From Candidatus Aegiribacteria sp. (GTDB lineage Bacteria > Fermentibacterota > Fermentibacteria > Fermentibacterales > Fermentibacteraceae), in contig DAOWAG010000060.1 of the NCBI GenBank assembly GCA_030634715.1, positions 1 through 6,999 on the forward strand: 6,999 nt of DNA, given 5' to 3'. Shown piece by piece: positions 1 to 5,764 of the stretch. Below the pieces are notes generated by a model, which saw only the letters and a list, made by a program, of their open reading frames with translations, searched no databases and was not told where the DNA came from. Position 1 is the stretch's first letter. Each line of letters begins with the position of its first letter. The position numbers were made by a program, and so were the translations under genes.

Positions 1-1
1 A

Positions 2-1126
2 TATATCGTTAACAATACTGAAACCTGGATAATCACCGTTCTCAATCCGGACGGATACGAAAGCACCAACAGGTACAACGCGAACGGTATCGATCTTAAC
101 AGAAACTGCAGTTACATGGGACCTGGAGGAGGAGGTGGTTCAACCGCGTTCTCCGAACCTGAAACGGCTGCTCTTCGTGACCTTACAATGCAGAACTGGC
201 CTGCAATAGAGAATTTCATAAACCCATTCACAGCAGGTCTTTCGCTTCATGGTGGCGCGGCATGCATTAATACTGTCTGGAACTATACAGGTAATCCTCT
301 CCCTGAGGATTATGATCTGCTCGAAGCCCAGTGTGACAGTTATGTCAATAGCCCGGGAATTATTAGCTTTTTTGGAAGCGGTGTTTTCTGGATAGCTCTG
401 CCTGGCGCGAGCTGGTATGAAACAAATGGTGATGTGAACGACTGGAGCTACGGTGAGTGCGGGACAATCGACCATACAATAGAAGTACATGATATTAATC
501 TGTTTTCGGACTGGCCCGCACTCAGCAACGCTCACTACATGGCAATTCTGGAGTTCTTCACAAACAGCACATACGGTATCTGGGGAACGGTAAAGGACAT
601 TTACGGTGACCCGATTGACGCTCAGATTGTAGCGGGTACATTGGATGTTTCAGATTCAGTCCCTCTGCGCTTCTGCCGCACCGATGTGACTCTTGGAGAC
701 TACCATAAAACCCTTATTCCAGGAACTTATGATATAGAAGTAAGCGCTGATGGATACGTTTCCCAAACAATTACCGATGTTGTAGTAGGTTCCGAGGAAA
801 GAGTAGAAGTCAGTTTTGTTCTATACAATGTTGGTATAGAGGATTCCGAAGTTGGAATTATTGAAACTGGACAACTCTCCATTTACCCCAATCCTGCAAG
901 CGGTTCTCTTAATATTTCAATACCAGTCTCAGGGGTTGGTGGAACCGTCTTAATTTACGATATTACAGGCCGTTCCGTTTATTCGCAGGATGTTTCCGCC
1001 GAGATGGAAACAATTGTATGGAACTGCACGGGACGTAATGGTTCGGAAGTTCCTTCCGGCATGTATATTGCGACGTTCAACAACGGAATATCTTCCTGGG
1101 CCACAAGATTAATGATAACCAGGTAA
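2..1126 (+). CDS. Secreted M14 zinc carboxypeptidase with T9SS-type C-terminal sorting domain (5' end outside window)
   Basis: The open frame runs in from before the window; 374 residues are visible, ending at TAA. The protein hydrolyses C-terminal residues of peptides outside the cell. Seen, numbered from the codon at base 2: NPDGYE (15-20) and DLNRN (31-35, Arg34 equivalent to substrate-binding Arg145 of carboxypeptidase A), zinc-ligand His83 in SLHGG, Tyr139 (Tyr248 equivalent) ahead of NDWSYG, and catalytic Glu161 in TIEVHD (Glu270 equivalent). The first zinc motif HxxE must lie upstream. After the catalytic domain come a transthyretin/carboxypeptidase-regulatory-like beta domain (about 192-275) and a C-terminal domain (about 291-374) with YPNP, YDITGR and PSGMY, the pattern of FlgD-like/Por (T9SS type A) sorting tails. 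All landmarks within view are intact, so the enzyme is probably active. The signal peptide cannot be seen. A start at the internal ATG (116) is wrong because it would cut through the catalytic domain. Confidence 0.93.
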   Translation, partial: YIVNNTETWIITVLNPDGYESTNRYNANGIDLNRNCSYMGPGGGGGSTAFSEPETAALRDLTMQNWPAIENFINPFTAGLSLHGGAACINTVWNYTGNPLPEDYDLLEAQCDSYVNSPGIISFFGSGVFWIALPGASWYETNGDVNDWSYGECGTIDHTIEVHDINLFSDWPALSNAHYMAILEFFTNSTYGIWGTVKDIYGDPIDAQIVAGTLDVSDSVPLRFCRTDVTLGDYHKTLIPGTYDIEVSADGYVSQTITDVVVGSEERVEVSFVLYNVGIEDSEVGIIETGQLSIYPNPASGSLNISIPVSGVGGTVLIYDITGRSVYSQDVSAEMETIVWNCTGRNGSEVPSGMYIATFNNGISSWATRLMITR

Positions 1127-1137
1127 AACGAAAATCT

Positions 1138-1143
1138 GAAAGG
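1138..1143 (+). promoter_or_regulatory. Ribosome binding site of rpmA
   Basis: GAAAGG lies 11 bases before the ATG of rpmA in the 28-base gap after the carboxypeptidase stop codon. It is only moderately similar to the Shine-Dalgarno consensus and rather far from the start, but is the only purine-rich candidate there. Confidence 0.45.
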
Positions 1144-1154
1144 TTCTTTGAATA

Positions 1155-1412
1155 ATGGCACATAAGAAATCATCAAGCAGTTCTCGAAACGGTCGTGACA
1201 GTGCAGGAAGACGGCTTGGAGTAAAAGCCGCTGCCGGTTCACTCATTTCGGCAGGGACTATCATCATAAGACAGCGTGGAACAAAAATACATCCTGGTGT
1301 GAATGTTGGCAGAGGTAATGACGATACTCTATTTGCCAAAATAGACGGCAGGTTAGAGTTCCACAGCATGGGTGGCAGAAAGGTTGCCTCTATAATCACC
1401 GAACAGGCATAG
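1155..1412 (+). CDS. rpmA: 50S ribosomal protein bL27
   Basis: This 85-residue protein has the usual bL27 length. It is a large-subunit protein whose flexible N-terminal tail reaches the peptidyl transferase centre. Diagnostic segments are MAHKK at the start, RNGRDS (11-16), RLGVK (19-23), the central [24 protein letters not shown] and a C-terminal [10 protein letters not shown] segment. The start is fixed by the conserved MAHKK terminus; there is no cleavable N-terminal extension of the Firmicutes type. One oddity is a run of five serines at residues 6-10, where most homologues have a glycine-rich GGGSS/GGGST stretch. A second is context: rpmA normally follows rplU (bL21) and often precedes obg, but here a secreted peptidase is upstream and hutI begins 10 bases downstream. 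The identification is secure. Confidence 0.98.
   Translation: MAHKKSSSSSRNGRDSAGRRLGVKAAAGSLISAGTIIIRQRGTKIHPGVNVGRGNDDTLFAKIDGRLEFHSMGGRKVASIITEQA
1391..1396 (+). promoter_or_regulatory. Possible -10 element for hutI
   Basis: A perfect TATAAT hexamer lies in the last codons of rpmA, 27 bases before the hutI ATG. No good TTGACA-like -35 box is present at 16-18 bases upstream (around 1367-1374 the sequence is CATGGGTG), and there is no extended -10 TG. The hexamer falls within ordinary codons for bL27, so it may be chance. If real, it would give hutI a short leader of about 20 bases. Confidence 0.22.
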
Positions 1413-1422
1413 CCATTTCCTG

Positions 1423-2691
1423 ATGAAGATTCCGGCTGATTTACTGTTAAGCAATATAGGGGAGCTGGTTACAATGACCGGCTCCCCTGTTTTGCGCAGG
1501 GGAGAGGATGCATCAAGACTTTCTATTATCCACGCTGGAGCGATTGCTGCTAAAAACGGGAGAATAGTCTGGACGGGCACTTCTTCGGATATCTCAGACA
1601 GAATTGAACTGGATCGGGATGCTCTTGAGATCGATGCGACCGGCAGGGTCGTCACGCCCGGTTTTGTGGATTCACATACACATCCGCTCTATTTCGGAAC
1701 AAGACAGGCTGAATTTGCTCTCAGAGCCTCCGGCGCGGATTACGAGGAAATTGCCAGAGCAGGGGGAGGAATTCTCAACAGTGTTGCCAGAACAAGAGAT
1801 GCCACTTCAGATCAGATTAAGAATACTCTGGTAAAACATCTCGGAACCATGCTTCAATTCGGAACTACTTGCGTTGAGGTCAAGAGCGGTTACGGACTTG
1901 ATTCTGACACCGAGCTCAGATGCCTCCAGATCGCTTCTGATATTGCTGAAAACTGGCCTCAAACTTTGATTATGACTTTTCTGGGCGCACATGAAGTCCC
2001 GCTTGAGTATCTTGAACATCCTGACCAATACCTTGATTACCTTATTGACGAAGTTCTACCTGTCATTCGAGAAAGAGAATTAGCTGAATTTGTTGACATA
2101 TTCTGTGAAAAAGGAGTTTTCACAGCAGACCAATCAGTCCGATATCTCAAAGCTGCCGGTAAGATGGGTTTCAAACTTAAAATTCATGCGGATGAATTCC
2201 ATGACACAGGGGGTGCGGCTGTAGCCGTAGAAACAAATGCAGTCAGCGCTGATCACTTACTGTCAATTTCAAGAGAAAACATAAATCTTATCGCTGCCAG
2301 CAATACTGTGGCAACCCTTCTTCCTGGAACAGCGCTTTTTCTAGGAAAACCATTTCCTCGTGGAAGGGAACTGCTCGACGCCGGAGCATGTGTTGCTATC
2401 GCAACAGATTTCAATCCTGGCAGCTGTTTTTGTGAATCAATGCCTTTCATGATAAATCTTGCAGTATGTCAATGCGGATTTACAATTGAAGAAGCAGTAA
2501 CCGCTGCCACAATCAACGGAGCAGCTGCCCTTGGTTTGGCAGATCGTAAGGGCACACTTGCTCCTGGAATGGATGCGGATATGATACTATGGGATCTTGA
2601 TGATTACCGTGGTATTGCTTATCACATGGCTGTGCCAGATATTGCAGATGTTATAGTGAATGGATACCCTATCTCCACTATGTTCGATTGA
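1423..2691 (+). CDS. hutI: Imidazolonepropionase (imidazolone-5-propionate hydrolase)
   Basis: HutI converts 4-imidazolone-5-propionate to N-formimidoyl-L-glutamate, the third step of histidine degradation, in the cytoplasm. The 422 residues match the family length. It is a metal-dependent amidohydrolase: His85 and His87 in VDSHTH, Arg94 in FGTR, SGYGLD at 155-160, GAHEVP at 188-193, His255 and Glu258 in KIHADE, SADHL at 275-279, and metal-ligand Asp329 with Asn331 in ATDFNPG. All expected catalytic residues are present. After ATDFNPGS this protein has CFCESM where family members usually have a SPTEN-like stretch. The start at 1423 is preferred because residues 6-18 (DLLLSNIGELVTM) align with the conserved HutI N-terminus, although no clear Shine-Dalgarno precedes it. 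The next in-frame ATG (1474) has a strong AGGGGAG ahead of it but would remove the conserved segment. No hutH, hutU or ftcD is visible nearby. Confidence 0.96.
   Translation: MKIPADLLLSNIGELVTMTGSPVLRRGEDASRLSIIHAGAIAAKNGRIVWTGTSSDISDRIELDRDALEIDATGRVVTPGFVDSHTHPLYFGTRQAEFALRASGADYEEIARAGGGILNSVARTRDATSDQIKNTLVKHLGTMLQFGTTCVEVKSGYGLDSDTELRCLQIASDIAENWPQTLIMTFLGAHEVPLEYLEHPDQYLDYLIDEVLPVIRERELAEFVDIFCEKGVFTADQSVRYLKAAGKMGFKLKIHADEFHDTGGAAVAVETNAVSADHLLSISRENINLIAASNTVATLLPGTALFLGKPFPRGRELLDAGACVAIATDFNPGSCFCESMPFMINLAVCQCGFTIEEAVTAATINGAAALGLADRKGTLAPGMDADMILWDLDDYRGIAYHMAVPDIADVIVNGYPISTMFD
1456..1490 (+). promoter_or_regulatory. Strong hairpin in the 5' coding region of hutI (terminator/attenuator-like)
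   Basis: AGGGGAGCTGGT (1458-1469) pairs with ACCGGCTCCCCT (1477-1488) with a single G-U wobble and a 7-base loop. The stem can be extended by T1457-G1489 and A1456-T1490. Four T residues follow (1490-1493), a short U-tract. The loop holds an in-frame ATG (1474), and the left arm is the strong ribosome-binding sequence that would serve it. The structure is read directly from the sequence; any regulatory role is inference, since the segment also encodes conserved HutI residues. Confidence 0.5.
1482..1504 (+). promoter_or_regulatory. Alternative hairpin sharing an arm with the preceding one
   Basis: CTCCCCTG (1482-1489) and CAGGGGAG (1497-1504) form a perfect 8-bp stem around a 7-base loop. The left arm is the same CTCCCCT segment used as the right arm of the hairpin at 1456-1490, so the two cannot form together. 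The longer upstream stem should be the more stable. This three-segment arrangement resembles an attenuator, but no leader peptide or known ligand-binding fold was recognised. Confidence 0.4.
2103..2125. repeat. Perfect 9-bp inverted repeat inside hutI
   Basis: CTGTGAAAA (2103-2111) is followed by AGGAG and then TTTTCACAG (2117-2125). The halves are exact reverse complements. TGTGA and TCACA are 11 bases apart, not the 6 of a CRP site, so it is not a canonical CRP operator. It lies in codons for the conserved DIFCEKGVFT stretch and may be fortuitous. Confidence 0.4.
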
Positions 2692-2716
2692 TTCATTGAG
2701 CGATAAGTGCGTTCAA

Positions 2717-2723
2717 GAGGGTG
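2717..2723 (+). promoter_or_regulatory. Ribosome binding site of the TPR gene
   Basis: GAGGGTG, with GAGG 7 bases before ATG 2728, is a good Shine-Dalgarno match at proper spacing and supports that start. The surrounding 36-base gap after hutI shows no hairpin and no recognisable promoter. Confidence 0.65.
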
Positions 2724-2727
2724 AAGT

Positions 2728-4545
2728 ATGATTGATATAGAACAACGATGCAAAACACAGGAACTGATTCAAAAGGGAAAATACGACAGCGCCGAGAAAG
2801 TTCTGAATCATATGATTAATCAAGATCCTGATGAGGCTTCTATTCACAATACTCTCGGTGATGTTCTTATTAAGCTGAATCAGCATGACAAAGCACTCGA
2901 ACACTTCTGCATTGCAGGAGAGTTATACTGCATCAATGGCCTTCACTCACCTGCTATGTCAGTTGCTAGAAAAGCCTTGCGAATCGATGAAAACTTTGCA
3001 AAGGCTCACTATATCAAAGCTATTAATCTTGAGAAACAGAATAAGAATAATGAAGCTGAAAAAGAATTTATCATATATCTGAAATCAAAACCCAGTATAA
3101 AAGATCCAGCAGTTCTGAATTCCTGCATGGCCATGGCAAAGCTTCGGCCGAAGGACGACAAGTGGCTAATCCGACTCGTTAAAATTGCGGTATCACTCGA
3201 AGAACTTGAAACCCTTGAATATTCTGTTAATCTTGGACGTGACAGAAACATAAAGCAGCTTATACAAATCGAACTCAAGCTGGAAAAACTGAGAAAGAAA
3301 CTGGGATTCGATGCTTCTTCACTTCCGTCAGAAGAAATTAAACTTGAAGAAGTTCCTGAGCCAACATCATCGGAAGAGGCCGAACTCGAGGAAAAGGATT
3401 CCCAGGTTCAAGCCCAGCTGGATGAAGAGCCTGAATTTCCCCAAGATATTCTGGAACCTGAAGAAGAAGATACTCTCTCGCAAATAAAACGTATTGGAGA
3501 GTATTTCATAGCTGAAGGATTATTAAAAGCCGATGATGTTCTCCGCGCGCTGGATATCCAGGGTGGAATAGAAGACGATCGTAAACTTGGAGATATACTC
3601 GTAAGTCTTAGCCTTGTGTCGAAAAGACAGCTTCAGGAAGCTCTCTCTCTCCAGGTCGATGATATGAGGGATAATCTCGATCGATCCCATGGTGATGGAC
3701 TCGGATTTGTGGAATTGGGAAATCTCCTGCTCGAAGTAGGTGATTTCTACGGAGCAATTGACGCATACCTCAGAGCATGTACAATCTATCGCGCAAATGA
3801 CCGTGAATATATGGTCTTCGAGTTACTTGAGGGCGTGCTTGATATCTGTCCCGAATCCCTGAGCGCAGCAAAAGAAGTTGTCAGAATCAGGAAATCTATG
3901 AATGTTGAAGGGCAGGCCAGATCATTCTACAGACTTGCAGTAGCTTATCTTCTTAACGACAGCCCTCACGAAGCTCTTGCTGCTCTTGAAGAATCTGTTG
4001 CTGTCGACTCTGGTTTCGAAATGGCCAGAACCCTGATGGACGGGATTCGCCCTGGACTAGCCGACAGTGATGACTACGCTGATATAGCAATGATTCTGGC
4101 AGACATAGACCGCAGATTCGACAGGAACACTGCTACTGCACTGGCAGGCATAATCCGGGAATTCCAGGATGGTATTGATTCGGCTGTTTCAAAGGATGAT
4201 TACTGCACGCATTATGATCTCGGAATAGCATACATGGAAATGGGTCTTTATCGCGAAGCCATTGTCGAATTTGAACAGGTTCTTAACAGCCCTGACTTCC
4301 GCATGAAAGCAAGAGAAATGCTTGGTAGATGCTGTCTACTGCTCGAGAGATACGATGAGGCAGAAGACAATTTCAGGAAGGGACTCTCTATAACCACTGG
4401 AGATATGAGATCAGCGGTTGGTTTTCATCTGGCTATTGCGGATGTCTATGAGGCAACAGGTCGAATCACACAGGCAGAGCGTGAACTAAAGATTGCATCC
4501 AAACTTGATCCAGATATGGTCAAGATGCGGCACACATTGGACTGA
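2728..4545 (+). CDS. TPR protein with central MshEN/T2SSE_N-like domain, putative c-di-GMP receptor
   Basis: The 605-residue protein is soluble, with no signal peptide or membrane segment. Residues about 4-122 are TPR repeats, including the pattern common in deltaproteobacterial-type proteins (LGDVLIKLNQHDKALEHF, then ARKALRID). Residues about 196-250 are an acidic Glu-rich linker. Residues 255-309 carry two tandem motifs of the PilB/GspE N-terminal domain (MshEN): R255-I-G to Q278 (RIGEYFIAEGLL, then VLRALDIQ) and K286-L-G to Q309 (KLGDILVSLSLV, then QLQEALSLQ). In MshE this paired motif binds cyclic di-GMP. Residues about 325-430 and 494-600 are more TPRs, including THYDLGIAYMEMGLYREAI. No ATPase domain follows, so this is not a pilus or secretion ATPase. 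It is likely a cytoplasmic scaffold that may read c-di-GMP; the binding is inferred from the motif only. It heads the tightly packed group running to the mutase, with the next gene 3 bases on in the same frame. Confidence 0.88.
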   Translation: MIDIEQRCKTQELIQKGKYDSAEKVLNHMINQDPDEASIHNTLGDVLIKLNQHDKALEHFCIAGELYCINGLHSPAMSVARKALRIDENFAKAHYIKAINLEKQNKNNEAEKEFIIYLKSKPSIKDPAVLNSCMAMAKLRPKDDKWLIRLVKIAVSLEELETLEYSVNLGRDRNIKQLIQIELKLEKLRKKLGFDASSLPSEEIKLEEVPEPTSSEEAELEEKDSQVQAQLDEEPEFPQDILEPEEEDTLSQIKRIGEYFIAEGLLKADDVLRALDIQGGIEDDRKLGDILVSLSLVSKRQLQEALSLQVDDMRDNLDRSHGDGLGFVELGNLLLEVGDFYGAIDAYLRACTIYRANDREYMVFELLEGVLDICPESLSAAKEVVRIRKSMNVEGQARSFYRLAVAYLLNDSPHEALAALEESVAVDSGFEMARTLMDGIRPGLADSDDYADIAMILADIDRRFDRNTATALAGIIREFQDGIDSAVSKDDYCTHYDLGIAYMEMGLYREAIVEFEQVLNSPDFRMKAREMLGRCCLLLERYDEAEDNFRKGLSITTGDMRSAVGFHLAIADVYEATGRITQAERELKIASKLDPDMVKMRHTLD

Positions 4546-4548
4546 CCC

Positions 4549-5760
4549 TTGCTCAGAATTACTTCTATTCACCCTGGCTCTCCTGCTTCAAGAACAGGAT
4601 TTAAAAAGACTGACATTCTCATCACATGTAACGGTGAACCGTTGGATGACTGGGTTGATTTTATTTACAGCGCAAATGGTTCATTGATCAGTATTGAATA
4701 CAAACGCGGAACACAGACAAGGAACATATCCATACGCAGAGTTCCGGGAACGGAATGGGGATTTGAATTCGAAGGACAAGCTCCAAAGACCTGCAGACGA
4801 AAGTGCATTTTCTGTTTCATTGATCAGCTCCCATCAGATATAAGATCCTCACTTCTCATAAAGGATGATGATATCCGATATTCCTTCCTTCACGGAACTT
4901 ACGTCACACTCGATCGAAATGATGTCCGTGTTGCAATTCAGAAGAATCTATCACCGGTTCATGTTTCTGTTCATGCGTCTGATCCTGCTCTCAGAGGCCG
5001 ATTGCTTGGGACAGGAAAGGATGAACCGATCATCCCGCTTCTGGAAACTCTGTCCGGTGCCGGCATTTCAGTAGAAACACAGATTGTTGTTGTGCCTGAG
5101 TGGAATGACGGATTATTTCTTGAAAATACCCTCAGTGATCTATTTGAGATTATTTCCGTAATATCTGTTGGTGTTGTACCGGTCGGGATCACAGCATTCA
5201 GAGAGGGACTGCAGGATATCAGAAGACCAACATCATTAGAGTCTGTTGAAATAATTCATCAATGTGAAAACTGGAGAAGGAAAGCTCTTAGAACAAGAGG
5301 AACACCCTGGGTCTATCCCGCGGATGAGTTATTCTCTCTCTCTGGGAAGGATATTCCAGACGCCACATATTACAAAGAATGTACATTGATGGAGAATGGA
5401 ATAGGACTCCTCTCAGACCTTCTTGAGTATGAAGGCAGAAAATTCTCCGGCAGTGGGCTGATATGCACCGGAACACTTGCGGCACCATTCATGAAACGCG
5501 TTCTTGCAGGATCAGAGTATCTTATTCTGCCAGTGACAAACACGTTCTTCGGTCCCGAAGTGGGAGTCTCGGGATTGCTGGCAGGAAATGATATAATTAG
5601 ATCAATCATAAAGGAGAATATTACCATTGATCCAGTCTTTCTACCACGTGTTATGTTCAATCATGATATGTTAACACTTGATGATCTGTCACCAGAGGAT
5701 ATTGAACAATTGACTGGCCGTGATATTACAATCGCATGTGGGGTGGAGGATCTGATCTAA
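4549..5760 (+). CDS. PDZ-radical SAM-DUF512 protein of unknown function
   Basis: The 403-residue protein has three parts. A PDZ-like N-terminus (about 1-65) contains IHPGSPASRTGFKKTDIL and NGEPLDDW. A radical SAM segment follows, with the 4Fe-4S CxxxCxxC motif at Cys82, Cys86 and Cys89 (CRRKCIFCFIDQLP), then FLHGTYVTL, VSVHASDPALRGRLLG, TQIVVVPEWNDG and VVPVGIT. The DUF512 C-terminus includes YPADELFSLSGKDIP and MENGIG. This domain order is typical of the DUF512 family, which is widespread in anaerobes and has no established reaction; an S-adenosylmethionine-dependent radical reaction is inferred from the cluster motif. The start is TTG at 4549: a TGA in the same frame lies only two codons upstream, and the PDZ domain needs residues from about position 3 onward. 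No Shine-Dalgarno is evident, so translation probably depends on ribosomes finishing the TPR gene 3 bases upstream. The next gene starts 4 bases after its TAA. Confidence 0.94.
   Translation: MLRITSIHPGSPASRTGFKKTDILITCNGEPLDDWVDFIYSANGSLISIEYKRGTQTRNISIRRVPGTEWGFEFEGQAPKTCRRKCIFCFIDQLPSDIRSSLLIKDDDIRYSFLHGTYVTLDRNDVRVAIQKNLSPVHVSVHASDPALRGRLLGTGKDEPIIPLLETLSGAGISVETQIVVVPEWNDGLFLENTLSDLFEIISVISVGVVPVGITAFREGLQDIRRPTSLESVEIIHQCENWRRKALRTRGTPWVYPADELFSLSGKDIPDATYYKECTLMENGIGLLSDLLEYEGRKFSGSGLICTGTLAAPFMKRVLAGSEYLILPVTNTFFGPEVGVSGLLAGNDIIRSIIKENITIDPVFLPRVMFNHDMLTLDDLSPEDIEQLTGRDITIACGVEDLI
5745..5750 (+). promoter_or_regulatory. Ribosome binding site of the kinase-like gene
   Basis: GGAGGA, inside the end of the DUF512 gene, lies 14 bases before ATG 5765. 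This is a strong core at slightly long spacing. It supports the 5765 start, which includes the complete hydrophobic N-terminus, over the later in-frame ATGs at 5792 and 5825. Confidence 0.5.
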
Positions 5761-5764
5761 AATT

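Noticed and set aside
140..535. 131-codon open frame on the - strand opposite the carboxypeptidase
   Set aside because: It lies wholly opposite conserved catalytic codons of the M14 enzyme, and its translation resembles no family I recognise.
1474..1476. Alternative hutI start at the ATG preceded by AGGGGAG
   Set aside because: It has the better ribosome binding sequence, but would remove DLLLSNIGELVT, which aligns with the conserved HutI N-terminus. It is kept only as part of the hairpin observation.
2093..2098. TTGACA hexamer suggesting a promoter inside hutI
   Set aside because: No -10-like hexamer occurs at 16-18 bases downstream (the sequence there is around AGTTTTCA).
2692..2727. Possible terminator between hutI and the TPR gene
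   Set aside because: The 36 bases contain no inverted repeat and no T-run; read-through into the TPR gene is more likely.
3641..3651. (CT)n run in the TPR gene, possible slippage or phase-variation site
   Set aside because: It has only five repeat units, encodes part of the MshEN motif (EALSLQ), and shows no frame disruption. The similar run at 5333-5343 in the DUF512 gene was dismissed on the same grounds.
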